Part shown: in pieces, positions 34,655 to 46,368 of the stretch
Layout: each line of letters begins with the position of its first letter
Numbering within the stretch: the stretch's first letter is position 1
Source of the DNA: Rheum nobile
Taxonomy: Eukaryota; Streptophyta; Magnoliopsida; Caryophyllales; Polygonaceae
Length of the DNA: 64,000 bases
Assembly: GCA_027886185.1 (NCBI GenBank)
Contig: WOAB01000568.1
Location: forward strand, 8,440,501 to 8,504,500
Direction of reading: 5' to 3'
Translations under genes and position numbers: made by a program
The notes under the pieces: model-generated
What the model saw: only the letters and a program-made list of their open reading frames with translations
Told to the model about the DNA's origin: nothing
Database searches by the model: none

Positions 34655-35826
34655 GATTGAAAGATCTATGATGTTGGCCTTGATGGCTTTGATTTGATGT
34701 GATATATGACTGTGTTGAACTGTTAGTTAGCACGAGTATTCGTAGAAACGTTTATTGGGGCCCAGGAGGTCCAGTCGTTTCTTGATAATTAAATGGAGAA
34801 AGGGCTTTAGTCCCTAAAACCTTGGTGGGTCATGACTAGCCTCTATACTTTAGTATAGAGGTGGTGCACTTAGCTAGTGTCACACTTACCTCGGGAGCAA
34901 ATCTCGGGATATGCTCCCAGGAAATCTCTCATCTCGGGATGAGCAGATCATAATAAAAGTTTATAATGTGGTGTGTGGTTTGGTTTTGGAATTAAATCAG
35001 ATAAGTGCTTTAGCACACATAATTAATATACCCGCAGGCGAGTAGTGCAGCTAGGTAATAGTGCAGCCAGGAAAACTCGTCTTGACTTTGATCAGAGTAA
35101 AGTTCTCTTTCCAATCTGGATTCGCCCTGGGGCGGTGAGATTGGTTGTGAGCCGAAACATCAAGTCGTTTTTGAACGCTTGTATGAATATTATGAATTAA
35201 GTTTCCCAACATTTGTCATGTTTCCTATAAGGCTCATTTCATTTGGTGTCTTCTTTTGGGATTGATTGATGTGAGGCTCGGTCTCCAGAATCTTCTCTTG
35301 TGCATACCTTTTCATGTATTCCAGTAGGAGTATGATGGTTGACTATCGTTATCGGTTGTTATTCGAGAAGCGAAGAGTCTAACCTAATACGACTGCTTCG
35401 AACCACTCTGCTTTGTACCCTTACATAGTCTTTCATTAGAGTAACCAACCATAATTATTCCCTTGCATGGTTGGCTGGTGTCATCCGTTCGATTCGGCAC
35501 ATCAGGTATGTTGCAGATCCGAGAAGGTAGAACGACTATGAGAATGAACGGTGTTTTGAAGAGTTATTTTGTTTTAAGACTTCCGCTGTGTTAATAATGC
35601 TTTGATATAAAGACTTCCGCTGTATTAAATTCTGATGATGTATTTCGTTTTGTCTGGAATCATGTGTAATTCCGAGACTGTGGTTTAATAAAAGTTATGA
35701 TATTTGGTATTGTAACTGTGGTTTGATAGTTATATCGTTTGGAAAAGCCTGTGATGACTTCGGGTGTTTTCGTTCGGGGTCATCGGCAGTAATGCTTTCA
35801 AAGAGGTAAAATTTGGGGGTGTTACA
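33199..35826 (+). repeat. Array LTR 3
   Basis: 2628 bp, the longest because of an expanded (AT)n tract near 34625-34652. Inner-LTR variants (GTGTCGGTCGG, CCCGATATCTCC). Shares CTCGGGAGCAAATC with LTR 5 (LTR 4 has CTCAGGAGC). Confidence 0.92.
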
Positions 35827-36874
35827 GATTTGGTATCAGAGCTAAAAAGTTTTCGTAGGCTCTGTTACATACTTGATATCAGAGCTAAAAAGTTTTCGTA
35901 GGCTCTGTTACAGATTTGGTATCAGAGCCGAAAGTTTTTAAAACGGGTTTGGGATTTCATGAACCATTTACTCGTTTTGTTTGAAAATGTTTTCAAACGG
36001 CTCTTGTGAACTCACGGGCGGCACCAGTACCGGCACCGTTGGGTGGTTGGGTGTGTGATGTGGCTGGGGTAGCTTGGCCTGGTGATGTTACAGATCCGGT
36101 TTGAAATATTTTCACTCGTTTGAAATATTTTCACTCGTTTGAAATATTTTCGAAGGCTCTGAATTTTCGAATGAAAGATTATAACCGTTCATAGTCGTGC
36201 CTTTTCTCTTAAGTCTGTTATGGCGGACCTCTAGTTAGACTTGAGTTCCCGGTTTCCTTGTTATGCTTTGAGGTTATAAGACTTGTGGTATCACTCTCTT
36301 TGAGGAAATAGGAGTAGTATCGTATGTGATTCGTTTCGGGGAACGTAGGAATGAGATGTTATGATTATGTTTGGAGAAAGTTAAGGAATCTTAAAGGAGT
36401 TAAGTTAGAAATTGTTTAAAGAGATGTGTTAAATTATTCTTGTCAGGATCTTAAGTTAGAGATGGCGTAAGGTCAGTCTTACTTTGAGATAAATGATGGA
36501 ATTGTGTAAAGTACCATTAAGGAAATTAAGGAAGTTATGATTCGAGGTTACTAAGATTTAATATCTGAGTTGTAAGAAGTTAATGTATAAACCTTGGGTT
36601 TGTCTATAAAGAGATTGGAGGAGAAATGTGTGTTCTCCTAGTGAAGGTGCAGTAATATCGTTATGATGGTAATGGGAGACCATTACTCTAAGATAGTCAT
36701 GATCTTGTGGAGTTAGTAAGAATTACTACATGGTATGTAGTATGGAGATAAGGTTTGTGAGATGATGAAGTGATTAAGGATATTAAGTTCAGATAGTAAG
36801 TTTGATGGTGAGGCAGGTTCCTCATTGGTTTAATGCAAGTTTCGGGGTCGAAACTTTTCTTAAGGGGGTAGTAA
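35827..36874 (+). other. Array internal region 3 (non-coding)
   Basis: 1048 bp. Three PBS copies; the second reads CATACTTGATATCAGAGC instead of CAGATTTGGTATCAGAGC. Internal region 4 shares this change, so regions 3 and 4 descend from one duplicated copy. Polypurine tract AAGGGGGTAGTAA. Confidence 0.88.
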
Positions 36875-39488
36875 TGTAATATCCCTTAATTTTTAGTAAG
36901 GATATTTGAGTAATTTTTCTCATCCTTCGTTCGATTAATTATTTCGCTTTCAGTGGAGTTTGGATTTTCAGTAATATCCATTATCTCCGTAATAATTCTC
37001 TGAGTGGTATAAAATACATTCGATGTATTTTTCGGAGATTAGAATATTTGTTTGGATACAAACATATAATTTCCGGGGTTTAAAACCCATACCGAATATT
37101 ATCCTTGTGTAACCTTATCCCCCGTCAACCACTTGCTCCACTTGCAAGTTGGCCGGTTCCCTACAGAGGGAGTTGTCGGAGCTTGCCCCCTCTTTGGGCT
37201 CTCCACTTGTGTCGGTCGGAGCTCTGTCTCTCTCTCCCTTGGACTATATAAGGTGGTGGGGATGAAGAGTGGAAGGAAGCCCAGCTCGTCCTCCCTCTAC
37301 GAGCTCCCGATGTCTCCTCTGTTCCTCTCGTCTCTCCCGTGCTCCATCGTCATCTCTCTTGGTGAGCCTCCTCTGTCCAGTCGCTCCTCCAGCGAGCTCG
37401 ACCTGGACCACCGGCGCCTCGCCTCTCCTCCTCTGTCGCGCCGTTGCTGTTGAACTTCGGAGCCACCCAGCGGCGAGCGTCCTCGTCCTCCTCTGCCCCT
37501 CCCCTGTTCTGGGCTGGTGCTGCTGGTGGCGAGTGGTGTCGCTGGGAGCTGCGTTCAGCTGGTGTCCGTGGCGGTGTTGGTGGCGGTTGTGCTGATGGCT
37601 GTTGATGCGTGGTGGTGGTTGTCGTTGTTGAAGCTGTTTGTTGTTGCTGTTGGAATTCGAAGGTTGAAGGAGGTGAACAGTAGTCGTGGGCCCCCCTCCT
37701 TTGTTTGTTGTTGTTGGGCCGAGTTAGCCCAATTACATTCCAGTCTAGATTCAACCCGAATTTATTCGAGCGGTATAATTTCGACTCCCTTTTATCCGTA
37801 TTCTTCTTTAGGAAAATTTAATAAATATTTTTATGATTTAATATCATTAAAATTTATTAAATATAATTCCTTGAGTTCATCCAGATAAGTTAATTGATAT
37901 TAATTATAATGTCATGTACTGGATCGCATGTGGACTCGTAATCTGTTGGGGTTATCTGAGCTTTGGCCATGTCCTTGGAAAGGATATCATCAGTAGTCGT
38001 CTCGTCTAGATTCATCGCCAAATCTACTCCAGGCAAGTGGCAGTTCGCTCTTGCTCATCATTCCATACTTTCATTAATTATCAATTGTTTAGTTGTTAAT
38101 TAATTTGGGATGATTTACTGTTTGCGTAGGGAACAGTTTTGATAAATTATTTGATAAAAGAAGTGCTGTTATAATAGGTTGTATATTGCTAGATACAGCG
38201 CTATTATGTTCATAATGGTTTTGTTGTGGATTTTAAAGGTGAATTTCATATGAAAGATTATATTAGGTTACATATACTGTTAGTGGCAATGCTATTTTGA
38301 TATAAATATATATATAGATTGAAAGATCTATGATGTTGGCCTTGATAGCTTTGATTTGATGTGATATATGACTGTGTTGAACTGTTAGTTAGCACGAGTA
38401 TTCGTAGGAACGTTTACTGGGGCCCAGGAGGTCCAGTCGTTTCTTGATAATTAAATGGAGAAAGGGCTTTAGTCCCTAAAACCTTGGTGGGTCATGACTA
38501 GCCTCTATACTTTAGTATAGAGGTGGTGCACTTAGCTAGTGTCACACTTACCTCAGGAGCAAATCTCGGGATATGCTCCCAGGAAATCTCTCGTCTCGGG
38601 ATGAACAGATCATAATAAAAGTTTATAATGTGGTGTGTGGTTTGGTTTTGGAATTAAATCAGATAAGTGCTTTAGCACACATAATTAATATACCTTCAGG
38701 CGAGTAGTACAGCTAGGTAATAGTGCAGCCAGGAAAACTCGTCTTGAATTTGATCAGAGTAAAGTTCTCTTTCCAATCTGGATTCGCCCTGGGGCGGTGA
38801 GATTGGTTGTGAGCCGAAACATCAAGTCGTTTTTGAACGCTTGTATGAATATTATTAATTAAGTTTCCCAACATTTGTCATGTTTCCTATAAGGCTCATT
38901 TCATTTGGAGTCTTCTTTTGGGATTGATTGATGTGAGGCTCGGTCTCAGAATCTTCTCTTGTGCATACCTTTTCATGTATTCCAGTAGGAGTATGATGGT
39001 TGACTATCGTTATCGGTTGTTATTCGAGAAGCGAAGAGTCTAACCTAATACGACTGCTTCGAACCACTCTGCTTTGTACCCTTGCATAGTCTTTCATTAG
39101 ACTAACCAACCGTAATTATTCCCTTGCATGGTTGGCTGGTGTCATCCGTTCGATTCGGCACATCAGGTATGTTGCTGATCCGAGAAGGCTAGAACGACTA
39201 TGAGAATGAACGGTGTTTTGAAGAGTTATTTTGTTTTAAGACTTCCGCTGTGTTAATAATGCTTTGATATAAAGACTTCCGTTGTATTAAATTCTGATGA
39301 TGTATTTCGTTTTGTCTGGAATCATGTGTAATTCCGAGACTGTGGTTTAATAAAAGTTATGATATTTGGTATTGTAACTGTGGTTTGATAGTTATATCGT
39401 TTGGAAAAGCCTGGGGTGACTTCGGGTGTTTTCGTTCGGGGTCATCGGCAGTAATGCTTTCAAAGAGGTAAAATTTGGGGGTGTTACA
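36875..39488 (+). repeat. Array LTR 4
   Basis: 2614 bp. Inner-LTR variants plus TAATTATAATGTCATG, shared with LTR 5 only (LTRs 1-3 have TAATTAATATGTCATG). Confidence 0.92.
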
Positions 39489-40536
39489 GATTTGATATCA
39501 GAGCTAAAAAGTTTTCGTAGGCTCTGTTACATACTTGATATCAGAGCTAAAAAGTTTTCGTAGGCTCTGTTACAGATTTGGTATCAGAGCCGAAAGTTTT
39601 TAAAACGGGTTTGGGATTTCATGAACCATTTACTCGTTTTGTTTGAAAATGTTTTCAAACGGCTCTTGTGAACTCACGGGCGGCACCAGTACCGGCACCG
39701 TTGGGTGGTTGGGTGTGTGATGTGGCTGGGGTAGCTTGGCATGGTGATGTTACAGATCCGGTTTGAAATATTTTCACTCGTTTGAAATATTTTCACTCGT
39801 TTGAAATATTTTCGAAGGCTCTGAATTTTCGAATGAAAGATTATAACCGTTCATAGTCGTGCCTTTTCTCTTAAGTCTGTTATGGCGGACCTCTAGTTAG
39901 ACTTGAGTTTCCGGTTTCCTTGTTATGCTTTGAGGTTATAAGACTTGTGGTATCACTCTCTTTGAGGAAATAGGAGTAGTATCGTATGTGATTCGTTTCG
40001 GGGAACGTAGGAATGAGATGTTATGATTATGTTTGGAGAAAGTTAAGGAATCTTAAAGGAGTTAAGTTAGAAATTGTTTAAAGAGATGTGTTAAATTATT
40101 CTTGTAAGGATCTTAAGTTAGAGATGGCGTAAGGTCAGTCTTACTTTGAGATAAATGATGGAATTGTGTAAAGTACCATTAAGGAAATTAAGGAAGTTAT
40201 GATTCGAGGTTACTAAGATTTAATATCTGAGTTGTAAGAAGTTAATTTATAAACCTTGGGTTTGTCTATAAAGAGATTGGAGGAGAAATGTGTGTTCTCC
40301 TAGTGAAGGTGCAGTAATATCGTTATGATGGTAATGGGAGACCATTACTCTAAGATAGTCATGATCTTGTGGAGTTAGTAAGAATTACTACATGGTATGT
40401 AGTATGGAGATAAGGTTTGTGAGATGATGAAGTGATTAAGGATATTAAGTTCAGATAGTAAGTTTGATGGTGAGGCAGGTTCCTCATTGGTTTAATGCAA
40501 GTTTCGGGGTCGAAACTTTTCTTAAGGGGGTAGTAT
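39489..40536 (+). other. Array internal region 4 (non-coding)
   Basis: 1048 bp. Three PBS copies, first GATTTGATATCAGAGC, second CATACTTGATATCAGAGC, third normal. Polypurine tract AAGGGGGTAGTAT precedes LTR 5. Confidence 0.88.
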
Positions 40537-43153
40537 TGTAATATTCCTTAATTTTTAGTAAGAATATTTGAGTAATTTTTCTCATCCTTCGTTCGATTAA
40601 TTATTTCGCTTTCAGTGGAGTTTGGATTTTCAGTAATATCCATTATCTCCGTAATAATTCTCTGAGTGGTATAAAATACATTCAATGTATTTTTCGGAGA
40701 TTAGAATATTTGTTTGGATACAAACATATAATTTCCGGGGTTTAAAACCCATACCGAATATTATCCTTGTGTAACCTTATCCCCCGTCAACCACTTGCTC
40801 CACTTGCAAGTTGGCCGGTTCCCTGCAGAGGGAGTTGTCGGAGCTTGCCCCCTCTTTGGGCTCTCCACTTGTGCCGGTCGGAGCTCTGTCTCTCTCTCCC
40901 TTGGACTATATAAGGTGGTGGGGATGAAGAGTGGAAGGAAGCCCAGCTCGTCCTCCCTCTCCGAGCTCCCGCTGTCTCCTCTGTTCCTCTCGTCCCTCCC
41001 GTGCTCCATCGTCATCTCTCTCGGTGAGCCTCCTCTGTCCAGTCGCTCCTCCGGCGAGCTCGACCCGGACCACCGGCGCCTCGCCTCTCCTCATCTGTCG
41101 CGCCGTTGCTGCTGAACTTCGGAGCCACCCAGCGGCGAGCGTCGTCGTCCTCCTCTGCCCCTCCTCTGTTCTGGGCTGGTGCTGCTGGTGGCGAGTGGTG
41201 TCGCTGGGAGCTGCGTTCAGCTGGTGTCCGTGGCGGTGTTGGTGGCGGTTATGCTGATGGCTGTTGATGCGTGGTGGTGGTTGTCGTTGTTGAAGCTGTT
41301 TGTTGTTGCTGTTGGAATTCGAAGGTTGAAGGAGGTGAACAGTAGCCGTGGGCCCCCCTCCTTTGTTTGTTGTTGTTGGGCCGAGTTAGCCCAATTACAT
41401 TCCAGTCCAGATTCAACCCGAATTTATTCGAGCGGTATAATTTCGACTCCCTTTTATCCGTATTCTTCTTTAGGAAAATTTAATAAATATTTTTATGATT
41501 TAATATCATTAAGTTTTATTAAATATAATTCCTTGAGTTCGTCCAGATAAGTTAATTGATATTAATTATAATGTCATGTACTGGATCGCGTATGGACTCG
41601 TAATCTATTGGGGTTATCTGAGCTTAGGCCATGTCCTTGGAAAGGATATCATCAGTAGTCGTCTCGTCTAGATTCATCGCCGAATCTACTCCAGGCAAGT
41701 GGCGGTTCGCTCTTGCTCATCATTCCATACTTTCATTAATTATCAATTGTTTAGTTGTTAATTAATTTGGGATGATTTACTGTTTGCGTTGGGAACAGTT
41801 TTGATAAATTATTTGATAAAAGAAGTGCTGTTATAATAGGTTGTATATTGCTAGATACAGCGCTATTATGTTCATAATGGTTTTGTTGTGGATTTTAAAG
41901 GTGAATTTCATATGAAAGATTATATTAGGTTACATATACTGTTAGTGGCAACGCTATTTTGATATATATATATATATATAGATTGAAAGATCTATGATGT
42001 TGGCCTTGATGGCTTTGATTTGATGTGATATATGACTGTGTTGAACTGTTAGTTAGCACGAGTATTCGTAGGAACGTTTACTGGGGCCCAGGAGGTCCAG
42101 TCGTTTCTTGATAATTAAATGGAGAAAGGGCTTTAGTCCCTAAAACCTTGGTGGGTCATGACTAGCCTCTATACTTTAGTATAGAGGTGGTGCACTTAGC
42201 TAGTGTCACACTTACCTCGGGAGCAAATCTCGGGATATGCTCCCAGGAAATCTCTCATCTCGGGATGAGCAGATCATAATAAAAGTTTATAATGTGGTGT
42301 GTGGTTTGGTTTTGGAATTAAATCAGATAAGTGCTTTAGCACACATAATTAATATACCCTCAGGCGAGTAGTGCAGCTAGGTAATAGTACAGCCAGGAAA
42401 ACTCTTCTTGACTTTGATCAGAGTAAAGTTCTCTTTCCAATCTGGATTCGCCCTGGGGCGGTGAGGTTGGTTGTGAGCCGAAACATCAAGTCGTTTTTGA
42501 ACGCTTGTATGAATATTATTAATTAAGTTTCCCAACATTTGTCATGTTTCCTATAAGGCTCATTTCATTTGGAGTCTTCTTTTGGGATTGATTGATGTGA
42601 GGCTCGGTCTCCAGAATCTTCTCTTGTGCATACCTTTTCATGTATTCCAGTAGGAGTATGATGGTTGACTATCGTTATCGGTTGTTATTCGAGAAGCGAA
42701 GAGTCTAACCTAATACGACTGCTTCGAACCACTCTGCTTTGTACCCTTGCATAGTCTTTCATTAGACTAACCAACCGTAATGATTCCCTTGCATGGTTGG
42801 CTGGTGTCATCCGTTCGATTCGGCACATCAGGTATGTTGCAGATCCGAGAAGGCTAGAACGACTATGAGAATGAACGGTGTTTTGAAGAGTTATTTTGTT
42901 TTAAGACTTCCGTTGTGTTAATAATGCTTTGATATAAAGACTTCCGCTGTATTAAATTCTGATGATGTATTTCGTTTTGTCTGGAATCATGTGTAATTCT
43001 GAGACTGTGGTTTAATAAAAGTTATGATATTTGGTATTGTAATTGTGGTTTGATAGTTATATCGTTTGGAAAAGCCTGGGGTGACTTCGGGTGTTTTCGT
43101 TCGGGGTCATCGGCAGTAATGCTTTCAAAGAGGTAAAATTTGGGGGTGTTACA
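40537..43153 (+). repeat. Array LTR 5
   Basis: 2617 bp, TGTAATATTCC...GGTGTTACA, followed by the target duplication CAGTT (43154-43158) and resumed copia sequence. It is a mosaic: near the 5' side it agrees with LTR 1 (GTGCCGGTCGG, CCCGCTGTCTCC, CTATTGGGG), elsewhere with LTRs 3-4 (TTATAATGTC, GGGAGCAAATC, TTTGTACCCTTGC). Confidence 0.92.
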
Positions 43154-43639
43154 CAGTTCTCCTTCCAGTTCCTAGGATGATGAATAATGCTACATGTATG
43201 AGTTAAGGTTAAGCTTGGCTTTTAATGATTCCATGGCTTTGAAATACAAGTGGGGTATGATAGGATACTCTTTATGGTAAATCACCTTATGAGTATGAAA
43301 TGGGGCCGTTTCTAGGAGTATGAAGAGAGGCTAACATTCTCCAAGTTCACTCATGAATAACCAGGGATGTTCAAGGCCAAAATGAACACAACAAGAGAAC
43401 CTAGTTCTGTGAGAAGATGAAATTGTGTGATAGATGTTGTTTCGGATTACATCAAAGCCAGGGTGGTTCAAGAGATCATGTTCACTACCTGGTCGAGTAA
43501 ATCCGATAGCTACTTACTATGGGTGGTTCAAGGCTGAAACACGCTACTAGCCCAGATGCAATGATTTTTCGACTGTACTCTCAAAAGTCTTTCTGTTTTT
43601 TAACATATGTTTAGAATCATTTCTATTCATGTGGGGGAT
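43154..43639 (+). other. Resumed copia 3' region with polypurine tract
   Basis: Begins with the second CAGTT and ends GTGGGGGAT immediately before the right copia LTR. No coding sequence. GGGTGGTTCAAG recurs in it. Confidence 0.75.
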
Positions 43640-44638
43640 TGTTGGAACTCATTTTCAGATGTGACGCCGGGCACTTTTCCGGGCACAATTCCGGTGGGCT
43701 CCGGCCAATGTCAACATCGGAAAATGGAAGCATTGGCTTCGTCTACACGAGCACACTCTCGTAGTGTACTCATACGACATAAATGATTTCCGTTTGAATG
43801 AGAAATGGAGGCCCGAAGTTGCTTGTATGAAGTGCATAAATTTGGAAAAATGTTGAGTACAATTTTGTCCCACATTGGAAGTTTGGATGAACATTTCACT
43901 AGTATATAAACTAGAAAAATGGACTCAAGGCTGTGGCCTTGGGTCACTACCCATTTGTAATGGGGAGAGGACCTAGCTCATCAAGACCACACGCGCGCCG
44001 AGCCGAGTCGAGTCGGGCCGGGCCGGGCTTGGGTCGGGTTGAGTTGAGTTGAGTTGGATCGGATCGGGCTTGGGCTGGTCAGCCAACGTCCTATCTTTTT
44101 GGGCCGATCAGAAGGCCCACCTGTTGGGCTTTGACTCATTCCTGGAGCTGGAGAGATTTCGGGGCTGCAGACCCAGTCTTCCTCCACGTTCAACAGCTCC
44201 CTGGTTTCTCTCCTCCTCAACGTTCCAATCTGTTGCTTCAACATATTCGCTCCACTATCTCCTCCACTACGTTAGTGGTTCCTCCGAAGCCTCTTTAAAA
44301 GAGCAGTGTTGTTCTCATTCGAAAACACACCAGAATAGCAATCCTCTTCCTCCCTTCTCTGTTTTCTATAAATCGAGTCTGAGAGTACTACGCAGAACGC
44401 GTTCGTTGACTTCTGATCTTTGGTTGCGCAAATCAGAAGAGCTTGCAGTTGTATCCTGGGATTCGGAACGCCGAAGAACCGTCGCAATACAGAGTGTTTT
44501 CATAATTAAGGAGATAGATCCAATCTCGACTCTGCACCAGTTTCAAACCGAAAAACGTTCGGTATAATTTCGTTTATTTGATTGTAATTTCTGTGCGTTT
44601 ATTCATTGCAGTTTAAATTCTGAAATAGCGTTCCTACA
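43640..44638 (+). repeat. Right LTR of the copia element
   Basis: 999 bp, TGTTGGAACTC...GCGTTCCTACA, TATA box TATATAAA at 43903-43910. Longer than the left LTR mainly through extra GTCGAGTCGGGCCGGGCC/GAGTTGAGTT repeats at 44000-44060. Followed by TATGG. Confidence 0.9.
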
Positions 44639-44643
44639 TATGG

Positions 44644-45369
44644 TAGAAGAGGTTAATACAGGTTTTGAAGGAGTTGAAAGTAGGCTTGTAAACACCCCCA
44701 TTGTTCTTGTGGACGTGCTTCTTCACTTGGTCTGATGAATTAAAAATTAATTGTAGGTATTCTAATGAGGAGAACATGTAAAACAAAACAAAAAATGGTT
44801 AAGTTTTTTGTGTAAGCATAGGGTCTTCTTTCAACAACTAAAATGACAATTCAAAGATCATCAAGAATCCATGAACTGATCTTCATGGAAGAAATGCAAT
44901 TGGGAAGTAGTTAGATGACAATAAATCTAAAAAACCAGTAGTTCAATGACAAGAATTCTGAAGAGATTATCAAATATGGTGCCTTGATAAACTCAAGAAA
45001 TATCCCAAATATTAGAGTTATAATGATAAGTTGCAAGGGATGATGATCAATTGAGGCATGGTTTTTTATGCATTTGATTTGTTTGAAGAGCTGAGAATCA
45101 AGGGGTTAAACCCGAATATGGCTACTTACAATCATCTCCTCTCATTATGGATGATATTAAACATCGACTTATGGTATGTCATTTTTCCTCGCTTTGCTTT
45201 CTCAACTTTCACGATAAAAAACAAATAATTTTGACTCTAAATTCTAGGGTATGGTCTTTGGTTTGGCTACTTGATAAGATCATTAATGCATTAGTAATGC
45301 CAATATTTGTTAATTATGTTAGTGAATTGATGTCAATTGCAACTAGATAACACATTTATCCCTATGAAT
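44644..45369. other. Spacer right of the copia element, with a PPR-like scrap
   Basis: Mostly unassigned. At 45070-45149 (+) the frame reads AFDLFEELRIKGLNPNMATY followed by NHLLS, which has the end-plus-start pattern of adjoining PPR repeats (LFEEM---G--P---TYN-LL). It stands alone and the rest of the stretch is full of stops. Low confidence. Confidence 0.35.
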
Positions 45370-45529
45370 GGATTCTTTGTTGCAGGAACAAATACAACCC
45401 CAAGCACACTAGAATGAGCAATGACCGAGGTACTCCGCAACCCATCAAAGATGGAGAAAGCTCAAGCAAAGCTCAAGCACACTTCATCAATCCAGGAATC
45501 CGACATCGAAAAATTGCCTTACTTGCAAG
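45370..45529 (+). pseudogene. Cytochrome P450 (CYP76/CYP71-clan-like) exon, upstream piece
   Basis: The frame reads GFFVAGTNTTPSTLE, then TGA (45415-45417), then AMTEVLRNPSKMEKAQAKLK and IQESDIEKLPYLQ. This is the oxygen-binding I-helix region (A-G-x-D-T-T; here Asp is Asn) followed by the helix J/K approach. Plant P450s of this clan are ER-anchored monooxygenases. The stop stands for the Trp of the usual E-W-A-M and, like D-to-N, needs one G-to-A change. The reading continues exactly at 53657 once the hAT element and one copy of its 8-bp target duplication are removed. The earlier part of the gene is not seen. Confidence 0.85.
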
Positions 45530-45748
45530 TAGACTTGTTCATATGCGGGTCGGCCCGCCCGGCCCGTCCAACCCGCCCGGAAAATAGGGCGGGTTTGGAA
45601 AAGAGGTTTGTTCCATACAACACAGCCCGACCATCAATAAAATGGGACGGGTATGGGTGAGGTGTATGGCCCGTCGGGCCGCCCGGCCCGCCCATATTGT
45701 TAAAATAATAAAATTAAAATATATAAATATAAGTCAATAGTCATATAT

Positions 45749-46006
45749 GAGTTTGGATCATATGCGGAGCACTCTTCCCGTGCGGACGTGCGGAGCATGC
45801 ACTTTAGGGCCTTATTTGTGCACTTTAACGTCTTATTTGTGCACTTTTTCAAAAAAAAAATTAAAAAAATTTTCTTTTTCAAATTTTTTTCCAAGCATTT
45901 TTCAATTTTTTTTGCAAAAGTGCGCAAATAAGGCCCAAAAGTGCACAAATAAGGCCCTATAGTGCATGTCCGCACGGGAAGAGTGCTCCGCACCAGAACC
46001 GCACTC
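45749..46006. mobile_element. MULE-type MITE, 258 bp, with long inverted repeats
   Basis: Nearly a full hairpin. GAG starts the left arm and CTC ends the right. TGCGGAGCACTCTTCCCGTG occurs on the left and in reverse on the right, and TAGGGCCTTATTTGTGCACTT also pairs. Target duplication AGTCATATAT at 45739-45748 and 46007-46016. The centre is A/T-rich with AAAAAAATT runs. Non-coding. Confidence 0.88.
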
Positions 46007-46368
46007 AGTCATATATAGTGTAAGGATCATATGAGGAGAGTGTTTAAGGTGTAAAATGAGGATTAATCTTAGCCATTAGATTGTAGAAATGAAGAGTTAG
46101 GATTAAAACACATGAAGTGACAAACTTGTAAATAAAACCAACTTTTTAAATTTTAAATTTATTTTTTCCAAAAATATATTTTTTCAAAAAAAAAAACTCC
46201 CCCAAAAAATATTTTTCCCTTGAAAATTAAGGTTTTTTCCCCAATTTTTTTTTTTTTTCATGAAAAAATTAGTACCAAGCACTTTAGCATTTTAATCACA
46301 CACTTTAACATACTACTCATGCACTTTAACATATTTACATATATACTTAATTTTAGATCACTAAACAC

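Larger units (their letters stand above)
25888..43153 (+). mobile_element. Tandem LTR-retrotransposon array: five LTRs and four non-coding internal regions in one TSD
   Basis: The block begins TGTAATATCCCTTAATTTTT and ends GGGGGTGTTACA. It is flanked once only by CAGTT (25883-25887 and 43154-43158), inside the copia 3' region. Inside, the order is LTR-internal-LTR-internal-LTR-internal-LTR-internal-LTR, all in + orientation. Start-to-start distances are 3663, 3648, 3676 and 3662. LTR ends (TGTAAT...GTTACA), a tRNA-Met PBS and a polypurine tract (AAGGGGGTAGTAA) at every boundary fit a Ty3-gypsy family of chromovirus/Tekay style. Neither LTR nor internal region codes for a recognisable protein, so this is a LARD-like non-autonomous family with LTRs longer than its body. 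A single duplication around several units means the array grew after, or as, one insertion. Confidence 0.93.
20218..44638 (+). mobile_element. Ty1-copia retrotransposon (TNT1/Tork-like), split by a nested 17.3 kb array
   Basis: Left LTR 20218-21186 and right LTR 43640-44638 begin with the same TGTTGGAACTCATTTT and end CCTATA/CCTACA. The target duplication TATGG is perfect at 20213-20217 and 44639-44643. The polypurine tract GTGGGGGAT sits at 43631-43639. Removing the nested block 25888-43153 and one CAGTT leaves about 7.15 kb with gag-protease-integrase-RT-RNase H in copia order. I recognise no standard tRNA-Met primer site after the left LTR (GTCTCAATTCTG follows). The two LTRs differ by indels in the GAGCCGAGCC/GAGTTGAGTT repeats. 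Older than, and host to, the nested array. Confidence 0.92.

Noticed and set aside
25888..43153. Four or five independent nested insertions of the same element
   Set aside because: Inner junctions go directly from PPT to LTR and LTR to PBS with no 5-bp duplications. Only the outer ends show CAGTT.
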